Positions 35,359-44,125 of a DNA stretch of 64,000 nt are shown here, piece by piece. Every line of letters begins with the position of its first letter. Position 1 is the first letter of the stretch. The notes under the pieces were generated by a model, which saw nothing but the letters and a program-made list of their open reading frames with translations, was not told the DNA's origin and ran no database searches. Where the stretch lies: positions 3,286,001-3,350,000 of the forward strand of contig NZ_CP015118.1 in the NCBI RefSeq assembly GCF_002116905.1, written 5' to 3'. This stretch comes from Piscinibacter gummiphilus. GTDB lineage: Bacteria > Pseudomonadota > Gammaproteobacteria > Burkholderiales > Burkholderiaceae_C. The position numbers were made by a program, and so were the translations under genes.

Positions 35359-36904
35359 GGGGCACCTCCGAGGTCTCGCCGGCCATCGCGAGGCCCAACT
35401 GTTCCCGGGTCCACGATGCGGTCGCCCGCGCCGTCCCCAGCCGGCCGTGGCTCATCACCGCGATGCGGTCCGCCAGGCGTTCGATCTCGTCGAGGTCGTC
35501 GGAGATCAGCAGCACCGCCGCGCCCGCGTCGCGGGCAGAGCGCAGCAGTCCGTGGACGAAGGCGACCGCTCCCACGTCCAACCCCCAGGTGGGCTGGTGG
35601 GCCACGATCACACGGGGCAACTGGCCGTCGGCCCGCTGCAGCACCCGCGCGAGCACGAGCTTCTGGATGTTCCCGCCCGACAGCGCGTGCGTGCGCCGGT
35701 CGAGCGTGGCGCCGCGCACGTCGAACGCCTTCAGCGCCGCCTGGGCGTAGGCCCGCGCGGCACCGCGGCGCACCCAGCCCCGGCGGGAGAGCACCGGCGT
35801 GGCCAGCGCCTCGGCGCACAGGTTCTCCCAGACCGGCAGGTCGCCCACCACACCGACCGATTGGCGATCCTCGGGCACCCGGGCCACCCCATGCCGTGCC
35901 ACGGCCCGCGGCCCCTCGGGCAGCGGTTCGCCGTCGACCGTCAGGTGTCCCGCGTCGGCCTCGGCCACGCCGGCCAGCACCTCGGCGAGCAAGGCCTGGC
36001 CATTGCCGGAGACCCCGGCGATGCCGAGGATCTCACCGGCAGCGATGTCGAACGAGACCCGGTCGAGGCGGGTGCGGATGCCTCGGGCCACGAGGTCCGT
36101 CACCACCAGCCGCCTCGGCGCATCGGCAGGGACGGGCGCGCGGGGCACGGGTGCGGTGTCCAGCCCGGCCACGGCCTCGCCCACCATCCAGCGGGCGAGT
36201 TCGGCCTTGTTCGTCGCGGCCGTGGCCGCCTCGGCCACGCACCGTCCGGCGCGCAGCACCATCACGCGCCGGGACACGGCCATGACTTCGTCGAGCTTGT
36301 GGCTGATGAAGATCACCGCGGTGCCCTGGGCGACGAGCAGGCGCACGGTGGCGAAGAGGCTCTCGCTCTCCTGCGGCGTCAGCACGGCCGTGGGCTCGTC
36401 GAGCACCAGCACCCGCGCGCCGCGGTACAGCGCCTTCAGGATCTCGACCCGCTGGCGTTCGCCCACGGACAGGTCGGCCACCCGGGCGCCGGCGTTCACC
36501 GACAGACCCGAGGCGCGGGCGACTTCGTCGAGCCGGGCGCGGGCCGCCGCACGCCGCGTGACCAGCGAACCGAGGCGTTCGGTGCCCAGCATCACGTTGT
36601 CCAGCACCGTGAGGTTGTCGGCCAGCGTGAAGTGCTGGTGCACCATGCCGATGCCGGCGGCGAGCGCCGCACGGGTGTCCCCGGACGGCAGCGGCCGGCC
36701 GGACACCTCCACGGATCCGGCATCGGGCACGCAGTGGCCGAACAGGATGGCCATCAGCGTGGACTTGCCCGCGCCGTTTTCACCGAGCAGTGCGAGCACC
36801 TCGCCGGCGTGCAGGTCGAGCGAGACGCCGTCGTTGGCCACCACGTCGCCGAAGCGGCGGGTGATGCCCCGCATGCGCAGCACCGGGGCGAGGTCCCCGG
36901 TCAA
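35348..36904 (-). CDS. BMP-type nucleoside ABC transporter double ATPase (YufO-like)
   Basis: The roughly 518-residue protein has two fused nucleotide-binding domains. Domain 1 has Walker A GENGAGKSTLM, a variant signature LSVGERQRVEILKAL and VLVLDEPTAVLTPQE. Domain 2 has GVSGNGQALLAEVL (Walker A lacking the GKS lysine), LSGGNIQKLVLARVL and VIVAHQPTWGLDVGA. A degenerate second Walker A is normal for this family and for RbsA. No ATG is at the expected place: TTG 36904 overlaps the binding-protein stop; GTG 36883 (with GGGGA ahead) or ATG 36874 are alternatives. Confidence 0.9.
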   Translation of the reverse strand: MTGDLAPVLRMRGITRRFGDVVANDGVSLDLHAGEVLALLGENGAGKSTLMAILFGHCVPDAGSVEVSGRPLPSGDTRAALAAGIGMVHQHFTLADNLTVLDNVMLGTERLGSLVTRRAAARARLDEVARASGLSVNAGARVADLSVGERQRVEILKALYRGARVLVLDEPTAVLTPQESESLFATVRLLVAQGTAVIFISHKLDEVMAVSRRVMVLRAGRCVAEAATAATNKAELARWMVGEAVAGLDTAPVPRAPVPADAPRRLVVTDLVARGIRTRLDRVSFDIAAGEILGIAGVSGNGQALLAEVLAGVAEADAGHLTVDGEPLPEGPRAVARHGVARVPEDRQSVGVVGDLPVWENLCAEALATPVLSRRGWVRRGAARAYAQAALKAFDVRGATLDRRTHALSGGNIQKLVLARVLQRADGQLPRVIVAHQPTWGLDVGAVAFVHGLLRSARDAGAAVLLISDDLDEIERLADRIAVMSHGRLGTARATASWTREQLGLAMAGETSEVPHAP

Positions 36905-37887
36905 TTGAAGGCGGCCTTGGGCTGGGAGTCGTCGACCTTCACGGCGAACGTGCCGCCCTGGATGGCCTTCTGCTTCGCGTCGACCTTCGCCTTGAGCTCG
37001 GCCGGCACCTTCTTCTCGAACGTGCCCAGCGGCGCGAGCGAGGCGCCCTGGTGTTTCATCGTCGAGTAGACACCGTAGTCCTCGGCGGCGAACTTGCCGG
37101 CCTTGACGAGCTGCAGCGCGCGGTCGATGGACGGCTCCATGTGCCACAGCGCGGACGCGATCACCGTGTCGGGGTACTGGGCCTGCGTGTCGATCACGTT
37201 GCCCACCGCGAGCTTGCCGCGTTCCTTGGCCGCGTCGCTCACGCCGAACCGTTCGGCGTAGAGGATGTCGGCGCCCTTGTCGATCATCGCGAAGGCGGCT
37301 TCCTTGGCCTTCGGCGGGTCGAACCACGAGTTGATGAACGTCACCGAGAACTGCACCTTCGGGTTGACCTCGCGCGCGCCGGCCATGAAGGCGTGCATCA
37401 GGCGGTTCACTTCGGGAATGGGGAAACCGCCCACCATGCCGATCTTCCCCGACTGCGTCATGCCGCCGGCCACCATGCCGGCGAGGTACGAAGGCTCCTG
37501 GATGTAGTTGTCGAACACCGAGAAGTTCGGCGCCTGCGGCTTGCCCGAGCTGCCCATCAGGAAGCCCACCTTCGGGAAGTCCTTCGCGACCTTGCGGATG
37601 GCGGCCTCGACCCCGAAGGCCTCGCCGACGATCAGCTGGTTGCCTTGCGTGGCGTACTCGCGGGCGACCCGTTCGTAGTCGGCGTTCGCGACGTTTTCGG
37701 TGGCCTTGTACTCGATCTCGCCCCGGGATTCGGCGGCCTTGAGCGCCTTGTGGATCCGGCTGACCCATTGCTGCTCGAACGGCACCGTGTAGATCGCGGC
37801 GACCTTGAGCTTCGCCTGGGCGTGGGCGAGGGGGGCGGACAGGCCCAGCAGGGCGGCGGTGACGAGCAGGATGCGGCGGGACGTCAT
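36901..37887 (-). CDS. BMP-family periplasmic nucleoside-binding protein
   Basis: The 328-residue protein has a Sec signal peptide (1-23, LAHAQA-KLK) and the BMP/Med fold: VAAIYTVPFEQQWVSRIHKAL, YATQGNQLIVGEAFGVEAAIRKVAKDFPKVGFLMGSS, FDNYIQEPSYLAGMVAG, GGFPIPEVNRLMHAFMAGAREVNP and the FGVYSTMKHQGASL-like end. Unlike spirochaete and Bacillus homologues it has no lipobox cysteine, as usual in Gram-negative soluble binding proteins. It is the first gene of a four-gene operon driven by a sigma-54-type promoter, so it probably scavenges purine nucleosides or a related nitrogen source (inference). Confidence 0.92.
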   Translation of the reverse strand: MTSRRILLVTAALLGLSAPLAHAQAKLKVAAIYTVPFEQQWVSRIHKALKAAESRGEIEYKATENVANADYERVAREYATQGNQLIVGEAFGVEAAIRKVAKDFPKVGFLMGSSGKPQAPNFSVFDNYIQEPSYLAGMVAGGMTQSGKIGMVGGFPIPEVNRLMHAFMAGAREVNPKVQFSVTFINSWFDPPKAKEAAFAMIDKGADILYAERFGVSDAAKERGKLAVGNVIDTQAQYPDTVIASALWHMEPSIDRALQLVKAGKFAAEDYGVYSTMKHQGASLAPLGTFEKKVPAELKAKVDAKQKAIQGGTFAVKVDDSQPKAAFN

Positions 37888-37922
37888 GGGGTGGGGACGG
37901 TGGTTGGAGACGCGGCAGGGCA

Positions 37923-37940
37923 CGCAAGGCATGTGCCAGC
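37923..37940 (-). promoter_or_regulatory. Sigma-54 promoter of the BMP nucleoside transporter operon
   Basis: On the minus strand the sequence reads CTGGCACATGCCTTGCG, with GG (37937-37936) and GC (37925-37924) separated by 10 bases and full match to TGGCACN5TTGC. Transcription would start near 37912, giving a 25-base leader before the ATG at 37887. It lies in the divergent region with the GAF-protein gene. Confidence 0.75.
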
Positions 37941-38017
37941 CTGATCCCGCCGCATGGCCCCGCCGCCGGCGCGGCGATCTCAAGTCGGGCACCGCTTCGT
38001 CCGATGATGTCGTCACG

Positions 38018-38524
38018 ATGATTCCCGCTCCAATCCCCAACAACGATGCCCAGCGCCTGCAGGCGTTGTACCAATTGCTGATCCTGGACACCCCGCCCGA
38101 GGCGCGGTTCGACCGGATCGTCGCGTTCGCCGCCGACGAGTTCGACATGCCCGTCGCCCAGATCAGCCTGATCGACCACGACCGGCAATGGGCCAAGGCC
38201 CGGGTGGGCATCGAGCCGTGCGAGATGCCGCGAGGCAACTCGGTGTGCGGCCATCTCCTCGACAAGCCGCAAGGCCTCGTGGTGCCGGACCTCACCGCCG
38301 ACGAGCGCTTCCATGACAACACCGTGCTGATCGACGAGGTGGGACTGCGCTTCTACGCCGGGTCGCCGCTCGTGATGCCGGACGGCCACGTGATGGGCGC
38401 GCTGTGTGTCATGGACCGCCGGCCTCGGGAATTCGACGCGACGGACCGGGCCATCCTCGACGCCCTGCGGGACCTGGTGGTGATGGAACTGGCGGGGCAA
38501 GGGAAGGGCGACGATGCGACATGA
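38018..38524 (+). CDS. GAF domain protein
   Basis: The 168-residue soluble protein is essentially one GAF domain: LQALYQLLILDTPPEARFDRIVAFAADEFDMPVAQISLIDHDRQWAKARVG, then NSVCGHLLDKPQGLVVPDLTADERFHDN and FYAGSPLVMPDGHVMGALCVMDRRPREFD. The ILDTPPEARFDRI opening is the common start of free-standing GAF sensors. Its conserved Cys of SVCGHLL is present. It overlaps the next gene by 11 bases, so the GAF sensor and the receiver-like protein are probably made together. Ligand unknown. Confidence 0.86.
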   Translation: MIPAPIPNNDAQRLQALYQLLILDTPPEARFDRIVAFAADEFDMPVAQISLIDHDRQWAKARVGIEPCEMPRGNSVCGHLLDKPQGLVVPDLTADERFHDNTVLIDEVGLRFYAGSPLVMPDGHVMGALCVMDRRPREFDATDRAILDALRDLVVMELAGQGKGDDAT

Positions 38525-38915
38525 CACCTTGCCCGGGCTCCTTCTGCTGGAGCCCTATTTCGTGCTGCGCCACACCGTGGCCGCCGTCGCGCGCGAGCTG
38601 CGCATCGCCGACATCGTCGAGGCCACGTCGCTCGACAGCGCCACGCAGATGCTCGAGCACCGGTCCTTCGACGCGTGCCTGGTGTCCGTCGGCGACGACC
38701 GTCAGGAGTTGGCGCTGATCCAGCGGCTGCGGGATGGCGTGCTGGCTTGTCCGCCGGAGACACCCATCGCGGTCACCGCCGCGACCGTCGACGCCGGACT
38801 GGTGCTGGCGTTGAAGGAGATGCACGTCTCGCGCATCGTGCTCAAGCCGTTCAAGGTGAAGGTGATGCTGGAGACGCTGACGAAGATCGTGGCGGACACG
38901 GCGAAGGTGGCGTAG
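38514..38915 (+). CDS. Degenerate receiver-domain protein (133 aa)
   Basis: The length and strand order are those of a CheY-like receiver. The acidic pair near the N-terminus is replaced (LLLEPYFVLRHTVAAV), the phospho-acceptor position reads ACLVSVGDD instead of LLDxxMP, while the Thr/Ala (AVTAAT) and the conserved Lys (VLKPFKVKVMLETL) remain. It is therefore likely a pseudo-receiver acting by protein contact rather than phosphorylation. It is translationally coupled to the GAF protein through an 11-base overlap. Confidence 0.75.
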   Translation: MRHDTLPGLLLLEPYFVLRHTVAAVARELRIADIVEATSLDSATQMLEHRSFDACLVSVGDDRQELALIQRLRDGVLACPPETPIAVTAATVDAGLVLALKEMHVSRIVLKPFKVKVMLETLTKIVADTAKVA

Positions 38916-38962
38916 CACCAAAAGGCAGTAGGCAGGCGCCGGCCACGGGCGCACACTGGGCC

Positions 38963-39922
38963 ATGCGCCAACCGAAGATCCTCATCGTGGGCGCCGGCGT
39001 GGTCGGTGGTACGGCGGCCCTGTTCGCCGCCGTGGCCTTGCCCGGCGCCGAGATCGTCATCGTCGACATCGAGCGCGTGCGGGCCGACGCCCAGGCCCTC
39101 GACCTGGCGCATGCCACCGCCTTCTGGGGCCACGACCGCGTGCGCGCCGGCGAGTTCGCGGACGCCCGCGGCGCCGACATCGTCGTGATCACGGCCGGTG
39201 TCGGCGTGAAACCCGGGCAGACGCGCCTGGACCTCGTCCAGACCAACGCCCGCATCGCCTGCAGCGTCGTCGACCAGGTCGCCCCCCTCGCGCCAGATGC
39301 CATCTACGTCATCGCCACCAACCCCTGCGACCCGCTGACCGCGGTGGTCCGTGCACGGCTCGGCTGCGAACCCGGCCGGGTCATCAGCACCGGCACCTCG
39401 CTCGACACCGCCCGGCTGCGGGCGCTGCTGTCACAGCGGCTGGGCGTGGTCCCGTCCGCGATCCACGCCTACGTGCTTGGCGAACACGGTGAATCCGCGC
39501 TCATCCACTGGTCCGGCGCCACCGTCGCCGGCATGCCGCTCGACACCTACCTGCAACGCGCCGGCAAGGAACTGGGCCCGCAGAGCAGGGCGCTGCTGCT
39601 GCGCTCGGTCCACGAAGCCGCCCGCCAGATCAAGGAAGGCAAGGACGCCACCCAGTACGGCATCGCCAGCGCCATCGGCCGCATTTGCCAGGCCATCGTG
39701 CACAACAGCCATCTGATCCTGTCGGTGGGGGTGGTGCAGCCGGAGGTCGAAGGGGTGCCGGATGTCTGTGTGTCGCTGCCGATGGTCATCGATGCGACGG
39801 GAGCGCACCTCGTGGCGTATCCGGAACTCGATGCCGTCGAAAGAGAGGCGCTGCGGCAGAGTGCGAGCGTCGTCAAAGAGGTTGCGGTCGGGATGACTGC
39901 GTTCGGAGCATTTCCGAATTGA
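38963..39922 (+). CDS. L-lactate/malate-family 2-hydroxyacid dehydrogenase with an atypical specificity residue
   Basis: The 319-residue enzyme has the Rossmann start ILIVGAGVVGGTAALFAAV, IVDIERVRADAQALDLAHA, ATNPCDPLT, the Arg/Asp of TSLDTARLR and the catalytic His in VLGEHGES. In this family the residue that selects substrate is Gln in lactate and Arg in malate dehydrogenase, within the loop AGxxxxxGxxR; here the loop is AGVGVKPGQTR, which places a Val at that position. The second Arg of the loop is kept. The likely substrate is an L-2-hydroxy acid with a hydrophobic or larger side chain (inference). It is a single gene with a terminator after it. Confidence 0.85.
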   Translation: MRQPKILIVGAGVVGGTAALFAAVALPGAEIVIVDIERVRADAQALDLAHATAFWGHDRVRAGEFADARGADIVVITAGVGVKPGQTRLDLVQTNARIACSVVDQVAPLAPDAIYVIATNPCDPLTAVVRARLGCEPGRVISTGTSLDTARLRALLSQRLGVVPSAIHAYVLGEHGESALIHWSGATVAGMPLDTYLQRAGKELGPQSRALLLRSVHEAARQIKEGKDATQYGIASAIGRICQAIVHNSHLILSVGVVQPEVEGVPDVCVSLPMVIDATGAHLVAYPELDAVEREALRQSASVVKEVAVGMTAFGAFPN

Positions 39923-39923
39923 A

Positions 39924-39951
39924 CCTGTTCGACCCCAACAGGGGCGTTTTT
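39924..39951 (+). terminator. Terminator after the 2-hydroxyacid dehydrogenase gene
   Basis: CCTGTT (39924-39929) can pair with AACAGG (39937-39942), and CCCC with GGGG (39933-39936, 39941-39944); GTTTTT follows at 39946-39951. The two stems are alternatives, but either puts a hairpin directly before a U-tract just after the stop codon. Confidence 0.65.
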
Positions 39952-40058
39952 CGGTGCAGGAGATGACACCACTCAGGCGGCAGAGACGGCGAGGGCGCTC
40001 ACGGAGTAGGCACAATGCGACTTGACGCGGGCGGCCGACCCGCGGGGAGAGATCGCCG

Positions 40059-41414
40059 GTGAGCTCCGTCACCCAGCCGTACCGCTATGCCCACCCGTCC
40101 TTCGTCGAGGCCGGCGACCGCCCGAAGCTCGTGCTGGCCACCGCCGACGCGCGGGGCGAGGCCCACCCGCACTTCTTCGAGGGCCGCCTGCTCGCGCCGC
40201 GCCTGACCGCCGAACTGCTGACCACGCTGCAGATCGTCGTGGGCAGCCGCTTCTTCACGCCGGCCAACAGCGTGGCGCTCGCCATCGCACTCGCCGACCC
40301 GGTCGTCACGGCCGGGGGAGGGCAGCTGCGCTTCGAAGGGTTCTCGTCGTGCGGCAGCGCCTATGCGCGGGTCGACCTGCTGCCCGAAGCGTACGACGGC
40401 GAGGTGGTGGGCAAGGGCACCACCAACGTCGACTTCAACGCGCCGATGCGTGCCGCGCTCGCGCAGGTCTCCGACACCCGGGGGCTCGCGATCTCGGTCG
40501 GCCGCGACGCGCTGACGCTGCACAGCGGCGACCACGCCGTGGTCGAACGCAAGGTGGCGCTGCCGCTGCGCTGGGTGCGCGGCCTGCTGGAGGTGCAGTC
40601 GTACATGGCCTCGATGGTGCCGCGGCTGGACGCGAGTGCCGTCGAGGTGAACCGCTTCATGCGCACCTTGCCGAAGGCGTCGACCTCGCGCACGCCGCTG
40701 TGGATCGCACGCGGCCCGGCGGGCCTGATGAGCACCACGCGGCCGGTGGACGCCGGGGTGCGCATCACCGAGATCGCGCGGCTGCGCGTGTTCCAGCCGC
40801 TGCTGGCGCGGGCGAAGTCGCTGCGGGTGTACGCCGACCCGGCGGGCCAGGCTTCGGCCTGGGTGCTGGACTTCGGCACGGCCCGCTTCACGCTCGCGGC
40901 CAGCGCCGAGACCTGGCGTGGCTTCTCCGGCGAAGGCCAGGCCTTGCGGGCGCTGCTGCGCCATGGCGACGACGGCACCGGCCTCGCGGCGGTGCGGGCG
41001 CAGCTGCAATGGGCGCCGTCGCTCGATGCCGACGCACTGGCCGCCCAGGTGGGCCAGCCGCGCGACCAGGTGGAAGACCACCTCCGTGTGCTCGGCGCCA
41101 GCGGCCTCGTCGGTTTCGATCTCGCCGAGGGGCGCTATTTCCACCGCGAACTGCCGCTCGACCTGTCGCTGGCCGAGGACCTGCACCCGCGCCTGGGTGA
41201 CGCGCGCGCGCTGCTGCAGGCCGGCGCCGTGACCCTCACCGGCCGGGCCCCGCTGTCGGCCACGGTCGACAGCCAGGGCGTGCTGCACCAGGTGCGCGAG
41301 GCCGACGGCCAGCTGCGCTGCACCTGCCCGTGGTTCGCACGGCACCAGGGCGACCGCGGCCCCTGCAAACACGTCCTCGCGGTCGAAGCCGCCCAGTCCC
41401 TCGGAACGCCATGA
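40059..41414 (+). CDS. SWIM zinc-finger protein, first gene of a two-gene module
   Basis: The 451-residue protein starts at GTG 40059 behind GGGAGAGA. Residues about 1-400 are a conserved but unassigned region; the C-terminus has a SWIM zinc finger, CTCPWFARHQGDRGPCKH (CxC...CxH, about residues 425-442). SWIM fingers bind DNA or protein. The stop codon overlaps the ATG of the 904-residue downstream gene (ATGA), so the two are translated together. SWIM genes of this kind occur beside large repeat-type genes (a pairing I recall as SWIM/DUF6493), with no established function. Confidence 0.85.
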   Translation: MSSVTQPYRYAHPSFVEAGDRPKLVLATADARGEAHPHFFEGRLLAPRLTAELLTTLQIVVGSRFFTPANSVALAIALADPVVTAGGGQLRFEGFSSCGSAYARVDLLPEAYDGEVVGKGTTNVDFNAPMRAALAQVSDTRGLAISVGRDALTLHSGDHAVVERKVALPLRWVRGLLEVQSYMASMVPRLDASAVEVNRFMRTLPKASTSRTPLWIARGPAGLMSTTRPVDAGVRITEIARLRVFQPLLARAKSLRVYADPAGQASAWVLDFGTARFTLAASAETWRGFSGEGQALRALLRHGDDGTGLAAVRAQLQWAPSLDADALAAQVGQPRDQVEDHLRVLGASGLVGFDLAEGRYFHRELPLDLSLAEDLHPRLGDARALLQAGAVTLTGRAPLSATVDSQGVLHQVREADGQLRCTCPWFARHQGDRGPCKHVLAVEAAQSLGTP

Positions 41415-44125
41415 GCCGCACCTTCGAACCCTCGACCCCGCTCGAACACCGGATCGTCGCCGCCGACCAGAACGCCGTGCTCGCGACGCTGCGTGCCCTG
41501 ACCGTCGACGAACGGCGCAAGGAACGCGCCGCCGTCGCCCGTCTGTCGAAGCTGATGAAGGCCTCCCGTTTCGAGGATCGGGCGGTGAACGGGGTCAAGT
41601 GGGTGGGCCGTCCCACCGACGAGCAGCTGTTTGCCGCCGACACGGCCCTGGCCGTGTGTGGGGACGCTGACGACCTGGCCTCCGCGGGCTGGGTCGCAGG
41701 CGATGCCCTCGTGGCGCTGGCCCGCGAGTTCGACCTCCCGGGGCTGTCCGGCTTCGCCGACGCCGCACTGGCCCGCTCCACGTGGCGAATCACCGACGTC
41801 CAGGCCTTGGTGGCCGCCGGCCTGATCCCCCGGCCCGATTCCGATGCCTACGCCCTCGGGCTGCTGGCACTCGCCGACCGCTGCCGAGGCCGCGGCCGCG
41901 GCGAGATCTTCGAGACGTATTTCACCGCCGACCCCGGCCTCGCCGACGTGGCGTTGCGGGTGCTCGACGTCGAAGGCACGCCGGAGCTGAACCTGGCGAG
42001 CCTCGACAAGTACGCAGCGAACTACTGGGGGCCGAAGCTGCTCTCGTTGTGCGCCGAGGGACGCTTCTCCCGGGACACCTTGCTGTCGCGGGTGCTCGGC
42101 ACGTTGTCGCGCGACTGGCCGCAGTTCCGCGCCGGCTGGTTCTCCCGGTTCCACGGCGAGATCGCTCCCACGCCGGCCGAGATGGCGCCGCATACTGCGC
42201 GGTACCTTGCGCTGCTGTCGAGCCGCATCCCTCCCACCGTGACCCTCGCGCTGGAGGCCGTCTCCGCGCTGGACGCCGCCGGACACCTCGACGCCGCCGA
42301 CCTCGCGCGGGCGCTGGTGCCGGTGATGGCCTCGGGCAACAAGAAGCAGCTGGATGCTGCGCTGAAGCGCTTCGATGCGATCGTGGCGCGTGACCCCGGT
42401 CTTCGCGAGACCGCCGCGCTCGCCGTGTGCGGCGGTCTCGTGCTCGACGCACCGGACCTGCTGAAGAAGATCCTCGACCGGGTCGAGGCCTGGGGTGTGA
42501 CGGACGCCGTGCGTGTGGAACTCGAAGCCCACGCGCCGGGCATCGCGGCCAGCCAGCGGGCCCGCGTGGCGGCGCTGCTCGGCGAGGCGGCTCCGGCCGC
42601 ATCCGTGCAGCCCGCGTCTGCCGTGCCCGCGGTGACGATCACGGTGCTCGATCCCTCCCGCCGTCTCGCGACGCCGCAGGATGTGCTCCGCCTCGTCGAG
42701 GCCGTGGCCCACGTCTTCGAACACGGCACCGACGTCGACACCTTCGAACAGGTGGCGGCGGCACTCGTGCAGCGGGCGCCACTGTCCGAGGACATGATCC
42801 CGGCCTTCGGTCCGGTGATGCGCCGCGCCGGCCGGGTTCGCACGCCCATCGCGGCCGAACTCGCGCGGCTGCTGGTGTTCGTGGTGGAAGGTCGCCTCAC
42901 GCACCGCGCTGCGTTCACCGACCTGGGCGAGAGCCCGCTGTACGGTGTGCTCGGAGACCGCATCGACGGATTCATCGCACTGGCGGCCCAGGGCCACGGC
43001 CTCGTGCCCCTCGCGTCACCCACCCACCGGCGCGGGGTCATCGACCCGGCCGTGCTGGTCGAGCGGGTGCGCCTGCACGTGGGGAAGGGCGCCGAGTCAC
43101 CGGTGGACGAACAGGCGCTGGCCCTGCTGAGGCTGGCACCGGGCGCCGACGCCGGCGTGCGCCTCGCGGCACGTGCGCTGGCCGACACGCCCTTCACGCG
43201 GGCGCTGCGCCACGCGCTCGGTGACGACGTGGCCACCGACGGCGACCCGATGCTGTGGGCCGCCGCCGCACGCGCACGCCACCCCGGCACCGACGATCCG
43301 GCCCTGTCGCCCGTGTTGCCGGACGATCCCGACGGCGCGCGGGTGGCGGCCTACAGCTGGCGCATCCACCACCGGACTCACGCAGAGTACGACACCTACC
43401 ATTTCGTCGACCTCATGGTGGACGTGGAGCCGGCTCGCCAGGCCCGGCCGATGCCCCTCGCGAGCCGGCGCCATCCCGACCCCGACCCGGAATTGCCGTA
43501 CTACCGGACCTGGGGCTGGCTGAGCTTCTCCGGCCAGGACGAAGGCCTCGTGCACCTGTCGGCCGCAATCGTGCCGAGCGACCTGTCCGCCCATTTCGCC
43601 GAAGGCGCACGCGCCATCGGCAACAACCTCGACTGGAGCGAGGCCCGATGGCAGGACCGCGCCTACCTGGCACCGCTGCTGGACCCCACGGTGCCGCCAG
43701 GCCCGATGGCCCAACTGCTGCTGGCCGTGGCCCTTGCGGGCCGCGAACCGGGGCAGACCGCGCTGGCGGTGGACGCATTCGTCGCGATGTGGGCCACCGG
43801 CCGCCTCGACGAGGCCGGCCTGCAGGAGACGATGACACGCCTGCTGGCCGAGGGCGGTGTCAAGGCGGCCCGGTGGCGCAAGAGCTTCGAAGCCACGCTG
43901 CGCATCGAACCGGCGATGGCCGACACCGTGATCCGGCTCGTCACGGCCTTGTTGCGTGCGCGTCCCGAAGAGCCGCCGAAGGACACGGCCGGGCTGCTGG
44001 AACTGCTGAACGAACAGCTCGCGGCCACCGGGACTGCGCTGGATGCGGAAGGCCGGGCGGCTGTCGCAGCCCTGGTGCTGGGCGGGCGGGGCAAGGTGCT
44101 GCAGAAGGCGTTGCTGGCTGCCTGA
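41411..44125 (+). CDS. Large helical-repeat protein of unknown function paired with the SWIM protein (904 aa)
   Basis: The start ATG 41411 overlaps the SWIM stop codon. The product is soluble, strongly alpha-helical, and reads as HEAT-like repeats over most of its length (for example FDLPGLSGFADAALARSTWRI, VTLALEAVSALDAAGHLDAADLARALVPVM). A distinct C-terminal block (about 640-790) has YSWRIHHRTHAEYDTYHFVDLMV and PYYRTWGWLSFSGQDEGLVHL, rich in aromatic and His/Asp residues. I see no catalytic motif, Walker box or nuclease signature. It resembles the proteins I recall as DUF6493, found next to SWIM genes in actinomycetes and proteobacteria; that name comes from memory and was not checked. Confidence 0.8.
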   Translation: MSRTFEPSTPLEHRIVAADQNAVLATLRALTVDERRKERAAVARLSKLMKASRFEDRAVNGVKWVGRPTDEQLFAADTALAVCGDADDLASAGWVAGDALVALAREFDLPGLSGFADAALARSTWRITDVQALVAAGLIPRPDSDAYALGLLALADRCRGRGRGEIFETYFTADPGLADVALRVLDVEGTPELNLASLDKYAANYWGPKLLSLCAEGRFSRDTLLSRVLGTLSRDWPQFRAGWFSRFHGEIAPTPAEMAPHTARYLALLSSRIPPTVTLALEAVSALDAAGHLDAADLARALVPVMASGNKKQLDAALKRFDAIVARDPGLRETAALAVCGGLVLDAPDLLKKILDRVEAWGVTDAVRVELEAHAPGIAASQRARVAALLGEAAPAASVQPASAVPAVTITVLDPSRRLATPQDVLRLVEAVAHVFEHGTDVDTFEQVAAALVQRAPLSEDMIPAFGPVMRRAGRVRTPIAAELARLLVFVVEGRLTHRAAFTDLGESPLYGVLGDRIDGFIALAAQGHGLVPLASPTHRRGVIDPAVLVERVRLHVGKGAESPVDEQALALLRLAPGADAGVRLAARALADTPFTRALRHALGDDVATDGDPMLWAAAARARHPGTDDPALSPVLPDDPDGARVAAYSWRIHHRTHAEYDTYHFVDLMVDVEPARQARPMPLASRRHPDPDPELPYYRTWGWLSFSGQDEGLVHLSAAIVPSDLSAHFAEGARAIGNNLDWSEARWQDRAYLAPLLDPTVPPGPMAQLLLAVALAGREPGQTALAVDAFVAMWATGRLDEAGLQETMTRLLAEGGVKAARWRKSFEATLRIEPAMADTVIRLVTALLRARPEEPPKDTAGLLELLNEQLAATGTALDAEGRAAVAALVLGGRGKVLQKALLAA

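Noticed and set aside
38963..39922. Calling the enzyme malate dehydrogenase
   Set aside because: The malate-specific Arg is absent from the substrate loop (Val instead).
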